Shown here one piece after another: positions 17,729-27,668 of a stretch of DNA of 64,000 bases (the first letter of the stretch is position 1; each line of letters opens with the position of its first letter). Both the position numbers and the translations under genes were made by a program. The notes under the pieces are model-generated. The model was not told the origin of the DNA, searched no databases, and was given only the letters and a program-made list of their open reading frames with translations. Origin of the DNA: DASZRZ01 sp963732925 (GTDB taxonomy: Bacteria > Acidobacteriota > Terriglobia > Terriglobales > Acidobacteriaceae); the NCBI GenBank assembly GCA_963732925.1, contig CAVTBJ010000006.1:1-64000 (forward strand), in the 5' to 3' direction.

Positions 17729-19173
17729 ATGGATTGCAGTGTCCGGGATGTTCTGATCCGGTCTCTGCTGAAGATCCGCGACAAAAACGGAAGGCTGCTT
17801 CCCTTGCATGCCAACCGCATCCAGCGGGAGTATGCGCGTCACTGTAGCAAACGGAATATTGTGCTCAAGGCGCGGCAAGTAGGAATCTCGAACTGACGTT
17901 GTGGATAATTTATTTGCGTATACGATTACGCGCCCCCGGCACCCTGACGGTCCAAGTGGCGCACGATCAGCGCGCGGCGGAAGAGATATTCCGCATCGTT
18001 CACCGTTTCCAGGAGAACCTGCCGGAGCGATTACGCGCAGGCGCGCTAGGGACATCGCGAGCAAATGTACGCCAGTTGGCGTTCCCTCAGCTCGACAGCG
18101 AATATCGCGGGGAAACCGCCGGGGACGCGAGCGCCGGCCGCGGGCTCACCATCCACAATCTTCACTGCTCGGAGGTGGCCCGCTGGCCCGGCAATGCCGC
18201 CGGCACACTCGCCTCTTTGCGGGCCGCGGTCCCTCCATGGGGCGAGATTGTGCTGGAGTTCACGCTGAACGGCGCGGGGAGGCTGTTTTTATGACGAATG
18301 GACCCGGGCGCCACAGACCGGATATGTACAACACTTTTTTCCCTGGTGGTGGCAGCCGGAATACGCGGTGCCCGGAGTTGCAGAGCTGGAGATGACGGAA
18401 CAAGAACACCAGTTAGTTTGTCACTACGGGCTGACGGCTGGCCAAATCGCGTTCCGACGCGAACTCATATTAATTTGCGCAGCCTTGCGCTGCAGGAATT
18501 TGCGGAAGACCCCATTTCGTGTTTCTGGCCTCCGGGAGCGCGCGTTTGACGTCGACATGATTGAGCGATGACTCAGCGCTCTGCAAAAGGAAGGTTCGGG
18601 GCGGCTCGAAAATGCTACTGAGGTACGCGACCACGGAAGGCTTCACATCTGGTGGCCTCCCCGAAAAGGGAGCGACTACATTGTGGGGTCGATCCGGCGG
18701 GCGGAGGCAGCGATGGAGACTTTACCTGCGCGGAAGTGATTGAGCGAGATACAGGCCTGCAGTGCGCGGAGTTGCACGGGCATTTTCCGCCGCCGTGCTC
18801 GCCACCCGAATCGCGGCCCTCGGGCGAGAATACAATGATGCCCTCATCGCCGTGGAGCGAAACAATCACGGCTACGGAGTGCTGGCGCACCTGACCGCCT
18901 CCGAAGGATACGCTCGTGTATATGAACAGCGAAACCAGGCGGATGGCTCACCAGTTCCGCGACCCGGCCGCGGATGATTGAGGAATTCGCGGCGATGTGG
19001 CAAATTTCCCGCAGTTGTTCGCCAGCACGAAATTGCTGGCGGAATGCCGGACATTTGTGCGGCGCGAGGATGGATCTCCGGCGGCGGCGCAAGGCGCCCA
19101 CGACGATTGCGTGATGGCAATGGCGATCGCTATGGCAGTACGGGCAGAACGTGCAGGATCAAAAAAATTATGA
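17729..19173 (+). pseudogene. Phage terminase large subunit, multiply frame-broken
   Basis: DNA-packaging ATPase/nuclease. MDCSVRDVLIRSLLKIRDKN starts at ATG 17729. NIVLKARQVGIS holds the variant Walker A, GTLTVQVAHDQRAAEEIFRI the next ATPase motif and LTIHNLHCSEVARWPG the Walker B-like Ser-Glu. The nuclease domain follows with IVGVDPAGGGSDGDF, ALIAVERNNHGYG and HDDCVMAMAIAMAVRAE, ending in TGA at 19171-19173. Shifts occur near 17895, 18290, 18500-18560, 18760, 18920 and 18970. Joined, it would be about 480 residues, a normal terminase length. Packaging cannot work as read. Confidence 0.75.
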
Positions 19174-19258
19174 GAACGATAAGGGGCAGCAAATCGGCGA
19201 AGAGGGATCTTCCTTCCCAAAACGAACCGGGGACTCGTTGTACAATCGCGTTTTCGGG

Positions 19259-20051
19259 ATGCCGGTCAGTGCCGTACAGCACGTTCGCAGGATGCGGGGA
19301 GGTGCGCAGAGCCAGTTAATGCGCGCCTCCGATGGCTATTTTTACATAGTGAAGTTCCAGAACAACCCGCAACATCCACGGATTCTGGCGAATGAGATTC
19401 TGGCCACCCGGCTGGCAGACCAGATCGGCCTGCCGGTACCTAAGACCGAGGTGGTCGAAGTAGAACCATGGCTGATTGCTCACACGGCGGAACTTACAAT
19501 TCAACTGGCGGGCCGTTCGCTGCCCTGCCAGCCCGGACTGCAATTCGGGTCACGCTTTGTGGTTAATCCGCTGGAGGGCCAGGTTTTTGATTTTGTGCCG
19601 GAGCAGGTGCTGGCAAGGGTTCGAATCTGAGAGACTTTGCCGGTATGCTGGCGGTTGACAAGTGGACGTGCAACTCGAATGGCCGGCAGGCAGCATTCTG
19701 GAAGAAGTCCCGGGAAAAGAAGTACATGGCGACATTCATTGATCAGGGATACTGCTTCAATGCCGGAGAATGGACGTTCCGGGACGCTCCTTGACGCGGC
19801 GCGTACTTGCGCAATGATGTGTATGTGTCGGTGCGGGGATGGGATTCCTTCAGCCGTGGCTTTCACGACTCGAGACGTTGGATCCACAGACGATCTGGAA
19901 AACGCCGTAGGCAATCCCGCCCGAGTGGTACGGTCACGATGTGGACGCTCTGGAACAATTGGTGGAAGGGTTGGTGAGGCGCCGTAGCCACATTCGACGG
20001 TTGATCGATGAATTTCGCGCTGCTCGCGAGCACCATTCCCGATTGGGTTGA
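19259..20051 (+). pseudogene. HipA-like kinase (HipA_2 type), decayed
   Basis: Opens MPVSAVQHVRRMRGGAQSQL (ATG 19259) and continues FYIVKFQNNPQHPRILANE, an ATP-binding lysine region, then LRDFAGMLAVDKWTCNSN with the catalytic Asp/Asn and MATFIDQGYCFN with the metal-binding Asp. It ends IPPEWYGHDVDALEQLV and RRRSHIRRLIDEF. These match the HipA-like kinase family often found beside DUF3037 genes. A one-base loss near 19622 shifts the frame, and two in-frame stops follow, TGA about 19794 (AP*RGAYLRN) and TAG about 19962 region (KTP*AIPPEW). The stops need substitutions, so this gene looks truly inactivated unless the sequence is poor. Confidence 0.65.
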
Positions 20052-20089
20052 GCCGGTCGCAGTAAGCGGAAGGGGCGCGCCTGATTCGC

Positions 20090-20895
20090 ATGAGTGAGCT
20101 TAAGCAGTGCGAATTTCTTCTGGTGGTTACATGCCGGATGCGCTAACGGAGGAGTTCGTGAATCTGGGCGTGCTGCTGCTGGAGTCCGGCGCGACGGGCG
20201 GCGGTTTTGCCGGAGTACGCTTTGTGCGCGACTTCCGGCGGGCCAGGTGCCTTGACCCGGGACTCGATCTGGAATTGCTCGGAGAACTTGAGAGCGATCT
20301 GCGAAATCAGCTGGCGAGGAGCGACCGGGAGCGCATTTTGGAGAAGCTTCAAGATTACTGCTCCAATGGGCTGCAACTGACCACGGCGAGGCCCTGCTTG
20401 ACTGCCGATCCGGCAGAAGAACTGGAGTCGTTGGCGAGGATTTACCTGGAGCGCCGGCGTCCTAGCGCTCAAGAGGTATCCGGCAGACAGGCCATCTTCG
20501 CCCAGATGCGCAGCGCTTTTGAGCACGCGGGTGTCTGGAACCTGATGAATAAGAGAATTGACGCCTCCGAAGACACGCACAAGGGCGATCCACTGAAGAT
20601 CGACTGCGGCTATCGCCCTAATGGCGTGATTCGGATGTTTCACGCGGTGTCGCTGGAGGGGGACGTGGATACCGCCAAGGTGTTGGCGTTCAGCTTCCCG
20701 GAGTTACGCGAGGGTATTGCGAACAAGCAGAATGCAAAGTCTGAGCTGACAGCGATCATCGAGCCTGGCCTGGACCGCAGCGACGATGCGGCGGCATTCG
20801 CTCTGGCGGTGATGGAGCGGAGCAATATTTCGGTAGTGACAACGGCGGAGCTTTTGAAATGTTTGCGGAACGGCGGGCGGGAACTGAAAGCCTGA
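20090..20895 (+). CDS. DUF3037 protein, partner of HipA-like kinase
   Basis: ATG 20090 gives MSELKQCEFLLV, then after a shift near 20125 GYMPDALTEEFVNLGVLLLE, the standard opening of DUF3037 proteins. An internal ATG at 20107 starts the long intact frame of 262 residues. It has no signal peptide or membrane segment. Function is unknown; DUF3037 genes commonly lie just downstream of HipA-like kinases, and the present order repeats that. It ends 30 bases before a strong terminator, so kinase and DUF3037 form one transcription unit within the phage genes. Confidence 0.7.
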
Positions 20896-20925
20896 TTGCT
20901 TTACGAGGAACAACCGTACGGAGTC

Positions 20926-20949
20926 AACCCGCGGGAACGCCCGCGGGTT
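20926..20949 (+). terminator. Terminator closing the kinase/DUF3037 unit
   Basis: AACCCGCGGG-AACG-CCCGCGGGTT followed by TGTTGTCTCTT, 31 bases after the DUF3037 stop. A terminator here, inside a phage morphogenesis cluster, suggests the pair is an added cargo unit. Confidence 0.85.
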
Positions 20950-21076
20950 TGTTGTCTCTTCGACTCCACGCCTGGTGGCGCTTAGGACGAGCGACCCTTA
21001 TGGGCCGTGGTGGTCCTGAGTCCGAGATTGAAGCCGACTCCCTCCTGAGTCTTTAATTCGAGCGAAACGGAATCCT

Positions 21077-22270
21077 ATGAATCTCGCACAGAGTGTTCGC
21101 GGCCCATGGCCGCATGCGCAGTGGTTCGCCGAACGGCGAGACCCAGCCGTTGCCGTCGATTCTCAGTGTTCACGGCCCGCCGGGACACGCTGCCCAAGGC
21201 CACCCCGGCAAATCTGCGGCGGTTCGGCGAAACCCCGGTCGCGCGCAAAGCAATCAACACGATTAGGGACCGTCTCGTGGGAATGCGCTGGGACATCCAG
21301 CCCCGCTCGAGCCGACAAGCGCGAGAACTACCCGACGGGCCTAAGCGAATCCGCATCCTGTCAGCAAATCTAGACCATCCTAATCCTGACGATTCTTTCC
21401 GTTCGCTAATCGAGCCGGTGGTGGAGGACGTGATTGTTGGCGGCTTTGGAGCAATTGAGATTCAGAATACAGGAGATCCCGAGCAGCCGCTCCTGCTCGG
21501 CCGGTGGACGGGGCCACGATTAAGATCCGCACGGACGGGGATGGACGTCCGGACTCGCCCCGCTACGTGCAGGCGACTGGGCGTGTGGGGCCAAACGCCA
21601 ACGTTCCGCTCAATGACGATGAATTGATTTACATCCGTCTGAATCCGCGCACGCACACGCCGTTGGCCTGGGGCGCCTTGAAGTTGCTTTCGAGACGATC
21701 AGCCAGTTTTTGAGCGCGAATCGATACGCCGGCAGGCTCGCCTCCAACTCGGTGGTGCAATACGCACTTTGGCTGCAGGACCTGGATCCCGCACAGCATG
21801 ACCGTCTGATCCGATGGTGGCAGGACGAAATCGAAGGGACAGGCCGGGTCCCTATCCTTTCGGCGGATCACAAACCGGAAGTATTGCATTTTGGTGGAGG
21901 AACGGACGCGGATTTGCGCCTGCAATGGCAGGAATTTCTCCTGCGCATTATTGGTGATGCTTTCGACCTGCCCCCGGTCCTCCCTGGCCTGGAAAACGAC
22001 GTCAACCGCTCCACCGCAGGGAGATGAGCGACCATGCATTTCGCGCGGCAATTGTGCCTGACGGCGCGCCTGGTTGCAGAGCGCCTGACGAGGGATGCCA
22101 TCGGCAAGAAGCTCGGGTGGCACGACCTGGAATTCGTCTTCGCCGATCTGGAATCGCGCAACGAGCTTGAAGAAGCGCAGCTGCAAGAGATTCTCCTGCG
22201 GAATGGAATTCTGACGGTGAACGAAGTACGGCAGATGCGCGGACTCACACCATTACCCGGCGATGTGTAA
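21077..22270 (+). pseudogene. Phage portal protein, frame-broken
   Basis: Dodecameric gate for DNA at the capsid vertex. Joined frames read VARKAINTIRDRLVGMRWDI, PNPDDSFRSLIEPVVEDVIV, GGFGAIEIQN, then LNDDELIYIRLNPRTHTPLAWG, SANRYAGRLASNSVVQYALW and the typical portal tail LLRNGILTVNEVRQMRGLTP. Shifts lie near 21180, 21500-21520, 21680 and 22010-22030. Total length would be about 395 residues. It follows terminase (with the kinase/DUF3037 insertion) and precedes the protease, the usual head-gene order. Confidence 0.7.
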
Positions 22271-22472
22271 GCGAGCACCGGTAAGGTTACTTGGCAATCC
22301 ATTCAAAACCCAGAAAAGCACCTCAGCAGTGAAGATCACGCCGGCTTCCAGCCAGTTTTCACATGGCATGAACGCCTGTTCCACCCTCAACCTTTCGCAC
22401 GGAGCTTCGGAAAACCGCATGAGATATTCGAAGACCCAAAGTCCCAGTTCGACAACGCTTCGACTGGAATCC

Positions 22473-23114
22473 ATGGCGATCGAGATGCCCTCGATCGAGG
22501 GACACCCCAACCGCGTGGGTTTCCGCGGAGTACTGACTTTCGTGGAAGTGCCCTCGGACAAGGCGCCCGCAGGCGCACAAGGACATCGTGTGCTGTTAAC
22601 GCGAACGGCGACCGAGCAGGCTTTGCCTTCTCTGCTGGGCATGGCCCTGGATTACGCTCCAACGCTCGACCGCCACGACGCCCGACGCAAGGTGGGAATC
22701 ATTACTCGAGCGGAACTGCTGCCCGCAATGAAGGCCTCACTCAGCGGCAGAGGATCGCCTTCCTCATGCAATGCCGGCAGGAGGGCGCCACACCGAGCAC
22801 TCGCAGAAGAGCTTCGCGCAGGCGCCATTTCCGACCCGCCGGGGAAACCCGCCGGAGCTGGAACGCCGGCTGCGGCAACTCCCCAGGTTGACGTCCGCGG
22901 TTACATTTTTGCGCGGGATTTTCCTGAATTGATCGGGGAAATGCGCAAAGGCGGATCTCGTTTTCTGGGAATGTCCTATGAGATCACCGATGCACGCATT
23001 GAGGACCCGCGCGCCAGCATCTGGACCATCAACGAATTTCTGTTCACTGGAGCTCAGTGCTTCGCCGTGACAAAGCGGCCTACCAGAACACTTGGATTCA
23101 ACTGGAATAAATGA
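22473..23114 (+). CDS. Putative prohead protease
   Basis: From ATG 22473 (MAIEMPSIEGHPNRVGFRG) it has LLGMALDYAPTLDRHDARRKVG and VRGYIFARDFPELIGEMR, then RFLGMSYEITDARIEDP and IWTINEFLFTGA, a pattern seen in proteins encoded between portal and capsid genes. The final residues are better in the next frame, LRRDKAAYQNTWIQLE with TAA at 23108-23110, so a shift near 23055 is likely. A Pro/Ala-rich linker sits at the middle. The protease role is inferred from position and the DYAPTLDRHD/GMSYEI segments; catalytic residues are not certain. Confidence 0.5.
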   Translation: MAIEMPSIEGHPNRVGFRGVLTFVEVPSDKAPAGAQGHRVLLTRTATEQALPSLLGMALDYAPTLDRHDARRKVGIITRAELLPAMKASLSGRGSPSSCNAGRRAPHRALAEELRAGAISDPPGKPAGAGTPAAATPQVDVRGYIFARDFPELIGEMRKGGSRFLGMSYEITDARIEDPRASIWTINEFLFTGAQCFAVTKRPTRTLGFNWNK

Positions 23115-23202
23115 GAATCGGCAGGCGTTTGCCCCGGCCAAACAATTCAGCGGACGTGTTACCTGATGATCCGGTAACTTTCGCACTCAGGAAAGGAGAA
23201 CC

Positions 23203-23607
23203 ATGAACGAACAACTAATGCAAACCATGGAGCGCATGGCAGCGGCCACCGAAGCACTGGAAAGCGTGTTGACGCGGCTGGACGTGCAGCAGGAAGAACT
23301 CACTTCCAAGGTCGACCGCATTGTTGCCACCCTGGACGAAAACAGCACTCTTCAGGCCAACAGCGAAGCCCAGAAGCTGGGTGTTCGCGTGAGCGAACTT
23401 GAGCGGGAAAGCGCTGACCTAAAGGCGCAGGCTTCGCGCCTTGGTCGTAAGACGCTGTCTCCCCTTACCTCGGCGCTGCTCTCCAAGACCGGCGGCGAAG
23501 GAACGACGCTGGATGTGGCAGCTCTGGACAGAGCTCTGGCACCGCTCAGCATGGAACAGCGCATTGCGGTGAAAGCGGAGATGGCCCGCGCCGGAATGAT
23601 CGAGTAG
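23203..23607 (+). CDS. Coiled-coil protein, probable scaffold
   Basis: Intact 134-residue protein with AAAGGAG 7 bases before ATG 23203. Residues 5-80 are a long amphipathic coiled coil (EALESVLTRLDVQQEELTSK, VSELERESADLKAQASRL), followed by a short folded tail (PLSMEQRIAVKAEMARAGM). Its place directly before the major capsid gene and its helical composition suit a capsid scaffolding protein; no sequence family is claimed. Confidence 0.6.
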   Translation: MNEQLMQTMERMAAATEALESVLTRLDVQQEELTSKVDRIVATLDENSTLQANSEAQKLGVRVSELERESADLKAQASRLGRKTLSPLTSALLSKTGGEGTTLDVAALDRALAPLSMEQRIAVKAEMARAGMIE

Positions 23608-23751
23608 CTGAGACAAATTGGCAATGATTGGCTCCTGGTTAAGCAGTGTGGAAACAACCAGGGCTATCAGCCATCCGCGTTCTGCGCTCCGCGATGGCAA
23701 TCGAGAGGCTGTCCAGCGCATACCTTCCCAACACTTTTACCTGGAGACAAC

Positions 23752-24720
23752 ATGAAAGCACAGTTTCTGGACCTGCTCGCGGCTGCTGATTTTCTGGGGC
23801 CAGGCGCGATCGAGGTCAATCGCTACCAGACCGAGATCACCGACATCGTGCGGCGCCGGGGCGCCTTCGGACAACGCATCAAGCAGGTTCCCGCTACCGG
23901 GCATCCGTCACGATTCTTGAGCAGACCGCAATTCCGGCGGTTACGGCCGCGCAGGCGTTCGTGGACCCGCGAAATATCGTGACCACGATCGCTTCCCCGA
24001 CGCGGGCGGAGCGCAGTGTTCCGCTGAAGGCGTTGGTTTCCCAAATCAACTACAACCTGTTCGATGTGGAAGTGGGCGCACAACAGAGCCAGTTCGCATA
24101 CGTGCAGGCGAAAGATCTGGCCGACGCGGTTGAAGGGTTGCTGCGCACGCACGATGTCGCCTTGTGGACGTAACGACACTTCGCTCTCGGCTCCGACCAC
24201 GACCCAGTACTACGGTGCGGCAGCGCAGATCGCCGATGGGGGCAATGTGGCCACGGTTCAGACGAGCGACAGCATTGTGGACGGCATCAAGGAAACGATT
24301 GCCCAGATGGTGGCCGACTCGTCCTATGAAGCGCGGCCCACGGCAATTTACGCCAACCCGGTGCTGCTCGACCTGATCGACCGGGAAATGAAGTCGCAAT
24401 TCAACGTGGTGCTGTCGACGACTGACGTTTCCGGCGGTTTGCGCGTGAAAACGCTTTCCACCCAAGCCGGAGACCTGCCGCTGATTCCGGAATGGTCGAT
24501 CGCATACGCGGGCACTCCGGGCAGCGGCTCGGCAGTGCTGCCGGCCTACATCGTGAGCGAGGACATGATCGAGTACCACTGGCTCACCGATTCCAATCCA
24601 CGAGTATTCCAGTTGGGACTGACCGGTTCTCTGGCCTCGCAACTGGTGGTGGTGAAGTTCGGCGCGGTGGTGGTTAAAGGCGCCAGCTATGCGCATTACA
24701 AAATCAATGTTGAGCGGTAG
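23752..24720 (+). CDS. Major capsid protein, two frame shifts
   Basis: Main shell protein, HK97-like by context. ATG 23752 follows CTGGAG. Reads MKAQFLDLLAAADFLGPGAI to KQVPATGHPS, shifts near 23910 to VTAAQAFVDPRNIVTTIASP and VPLKALVSQINYNLFDVEVG, then shifts near 24170 to NDTSLSAPTTTQYYGAAAQI, ending VVVKFGAVVVKGASYAHYKI. PTAIYANPVLLDLIDREMKS is the helical spine-like part. Combined length is about 322 residues, typical for a capsid subunit. Confidence 0.7.
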
Positions 24721-24739
24721 TCCCACAAGAAGTTGAACC

Positions 24740-24870
24740 GGGCGGGCCAGCGAATGGCCGTCCATCCAAAAAAGCGTGTGATCCACCATACGGGCGAGAG
24801 TGAAGGAAAACGCAAGATCCTTCCCGGCACATGGCGGCGCTACGCTCAGGATGACACCTCATTCGACTTC
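24740..24870. repeat. Dispersed HPERS-type repeat inside the phage cluster
   Basis: Contains AAGATCCTTCCCGGCACATG and CTACGCTCAGGATGAC; its reverse strand reads CHPERSAAMCREGS. Similar repeats are common in acidobacterial intergenic DNA; a shorter copy is at 2336-2379. It fills most of the 242-base gap between capsid and connector genes, where no gene is supported. Confidence 0.5.
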
Positions 24871-24962
24871 GGTTGTGGTGAAGGGACTCGCTCATCCGAG
24901 GTCCTGACACGGAAGGCCGGCCCCGATGGCTCAGCCAAATTTCCATCCATCCGCGAGGCACT

Positions 24963-25585
24963 ATGGTTTATCTCGACCCTTCTGAATATGAGGCGCACGG
25001 GCTGGAAGCCACTACCCCGGCCTCCTGGGTGGCGGGGGCTTCCGCCTTAATCGACGCTCACTGCCGTCGTCCGAGCCTTGGAGTGACCGCGTACACGGAG
25101 CGGCTGCGCCTCGCTCCCGGGCGCAACACGGTTCGCCTAACCTACCTCCCCCTGGCGACCGTGGCTCCCGCGGAGAGCCCGCTGACCGAGGCGAGGGTAC
25201 GCTACGGCGTGCCCCGCCGCGGCGCGGGCACGGAAATTTTGCTGACGATCTCGCGTGGGCGTTCGCCCTTCCGGGAACGTGGACGCCACTGGACGTTACG
25301 ACGGTCCAGTTCGATACGGTAACCGGAGAGCTCACCTTGCTGTATCATCCGCTCGGCCTTGGCTTCAATGAAGTCGAAGTTACGTACAACGCGGGCATGG
25401 AACAAACAACCGCCGCAATCCGATTCGCCTGCGCGCAAGTTGTCCGCAACGCGCTGGCCACACCGGCACTGACAGTACGCGCCAACAGCCTGGATCGGAT
25501 CCACTTCGAATATTTCGCCGATACACTGCTGGACCAGGGCGTTATCAAACTGCTCGCGCCCTACCTTGCACAAAAACTGGCTTAG
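24963..25585 (+). CDS. Head-tail connector-like protein, one frame shift
   Basis: Starts MVYLDPSEYEAHGLEATTPA (ATG 24963) and has ASALIDAHCRRPSLGV, the N-terminal helix pattern of gp6-like connectors. A shift near 25240-25300 joins to TVQFDTVTGELTLLYHPLGL, NEVEVTYNAGMEQTTAAIRF and VIKLLAPYLAQKLA. Joined length is about 207 residues. Position just after the capsid supports a neck role. Confidence 0.55.
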
Positions 25586-25669
25586 CCAGAGGACAGCAAA
25601 CAAAACATGCAGCCGGATAGAAGTTTCTCCTCCGGGTGTGAATTGAAATTGTAGTCCACGAGGCCTGTC

Positions 25670-26074
25670 ATGCCTGAATTCCCCGTATCTCCAAGCGCCA
25701 CGCGAGGTTTGGCCCTGGCCCAGGCCGCCGAGTCCTTGTTGCGGGCAATGGGGGGTGGAGAAGCCGTTTTCCGCCTGCCCGTCCCCGTGCAGACTGACAA
25801 TCCTACGGAGCAGGAACTTGGGTTACAGCCGGCACTTATCAATGACGTCGCCTTGGCCCCCGTGATTCTACGAACGCTGCCGCATGCCTTTGAGCTGCTG
25901 GTCTCTCCAAAATCTCTAGAAGCACAGCTGCTCTTGCTGGCCATGACGGCGGAACAATTCTTCGATGCGATCTCTTCGGTACAGATGCAGGGGCACAACT
26001 TGCGTATCCAAAGCTACAGTGCGGACGCGTTTGGCGAGCACGTTTATCTCTACCACCTCAGCGCAGTGGAGTGA
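25670..26074 (+). CDS. Phage neck/tail protein of unknown role, 134 aa
   Basis: Intact frame from ATG 25670 with GAGG 5 bases upstream. The protein has a short helical N-terminus, then a beta-rich middle (RLPVPVQTDNPTEQELGLQP, LAPVILRTLPHAFELLVSPK) and a helical end. It lies between the connector-like gene and another tail gene on the same strand. No known family is recognised; a neck or tail-completion role is a guess from order. Confidence 0.5.
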   Translation: MPEFPVSPSATRGLALAQAAESLLRAMGGGEAVFRLPVPVQTDNPTEQELGLQPALINDVALAPVILRTLPHAFELLVSPKSLEAQLLLLAMTAEQFFDAISSVQMQGHNLRIQSYSADAFGEHVYLYHLSAVE

Positions 26075-26083
26075 GCAACAGCA

Positions 26084-26589
26084 ATGCAATTTGCCAAAGA
26101 CAGTGTCTACGTCGCATTCCGCGACCGTTTGGCCATCATCAATCCGGCGCGGACGATTCAACTTGACGGCATTTCACGGCCAGCGGTTCTGGTCTCCGAA
26201 AATCAGGCGCTCAGTTTGCAAAGCGAGATTTCTCTGCCGCGTAATGCCTTCGAGTTGCAGTGGGGAAGCATTGACACCGTTGTTGAAGCCCGCGCTCCGG
26301 TACGTCCTCTGATGAAGCTAGACCTGCTGATTTCCTACAACGTCGAAGGCACGGACGCGACCAGCAATGATCGCGGTCGCGCTTTGGGAACTATGGATTC
26401 TGAACTGCTGCAGATGTGCACCCCCCGTCGTACGCCGAAGCAGGATTACACGCAGGCCAGTCCTGTCCCGCTGGGAAGCATGGTGTTCTGGAGTGACCCG
26501 CAACTGAACGCGCCGGAGGACAACGCGGGACTCATGGTGCGACCGCGCGACTGGCCGTCTTTTATTTTCCCGAAGTGGAGGTTGCATGA
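26084..26589 (+). CDS. Phage tail-region protein, frame shift near end
   Basis: Begins 9 bases after the previous stop: MQFAKDSVYVAFRDRLAIIN. It carries LDLLISYNVEGTDATSNDRG and PVPLGSMVFWSDPQLNAPED. A shift near 26555 leads to a final FPEVEVA with TGA in an ATGA overlap with the next gene. About 168 residues. Function unknown; the overlap indicates coupled expression with the tail-tube-like gene. Confidence 0.5.
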
Positions 26590-27562
26590 GCACCGCAGCC
26601 CTACGCGCTCCTATGACGCCGATTTCCCGGCGCGTTCGAGCCTACTTCGCAGCCGTCGACCGCACGACTGGCACGCCCGTTGTGTTCGATCCCGCGAAGT
26701 GTGGCAGCTTCGATTTGGAGACTCCTCCTTCACCCTGGATTGACCTGGGATGGATTCGACGGTCCCCACCGAACCTCCGCTACGCGCTTTGACATTCTGC
26801 GCGCTGGAGCCAAGGGCGCACCCTCCGCACAAGCTAGATCCAGTCTGGAAGCACGTCTGGAGTTTGAGTTTCGGCAGTGGGGCAAACTGCAAATGGCGAT
26901 CGCCGGGGGCTCGCAGCATATGAACGTGCTGGCCGCGGATGTAAACGCTGATGCCGTGGGCTCAGGAGGCACGCCGTAAGCGGTGTGGCAGTGCTGCAGG
27001 GGTCCACGGCAACGGAGCTTATCTTCGGCGCAGGGGCGGTGGGCTCGTTCAGTGTGGATGACATTCTCGCCGTCGATGCCGACTACCAACAACAAACCGG
27101 GTACGTTGGCTCTCCAATAGCCGGAGCCTATGTGAAGAATGCCACCGACGTGCTGCTGGATGCCAGCTATCTACGACGAGTGACCTTCAACGTAGGAAGA
27201 GTAGCAACCAAAACTGCGACTTCAGTTCTTTTGGCACAGCCGCTCATTGGTGGAATACCGGCCACGAACGCCAATGCGCAAAAGGTGATTGCCTTTGTGG
27301 ATCGCGAGGGCGGCAGTTTCTTTCAGGAATGGTCAGCATTGTTCGTGGTAGAGGAAGAAACTGGCGGACGGATCTGCTTCATTACCCGCGACTGCAGCCA
27401 GCTGCCCCCAGCGGAGAGCAAATGTTCAAGATTCCTTCCGGGCTGGAGGGATATTCGTTGCATGCTGTTTTCATCGCGTTACCTCAGCGCGACGTAAACG
27501 ACAACCAACAGGTACTTTGTTATCGTTCGTATTTCCCCGCCGGGAACCAGCCTCTCTACTAG
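26586..27562 (+). CDS. Probable tail tube/major tail protein, frame-broken
   Basis: Starts in the ATGA overlap (MSTAALRAPMTPISRRVRAY). Joined frames give GTPVVFDPAKCGSFDLETPP, RLEFEFRQWGKLQMAIAGGS, FSVDDILAVDADYQQQTGYV, RVTFNVGRVATKTATSVLLA and FKIPSGLEGYSLHAVFIALP, ending in YRSYFPAGNQPLY. Shifts near 26755, 26975 and 27370. About 320 residues. Beta-rich composition and position before the baseplate-like gene fit a tail tube; this is inference. Confidence 0.5.
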
Positions 27563-27668
27563 GCAGAAACAGAATTGTAGATCTCAACTTGGCTGCCATG
27601 TGCAACCTGCCGGGAACCTTTCGGTTCTCCGGATGATCGACGACCACAGATCCTGAGATTGAATCCTG

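Noticed and set aside
19612..19632. GGTTCGAATC resembling a tRNA T-loop
   Set aside because: No acceptor or anticodon stem can be formed; it lies in kinase coding sequence.
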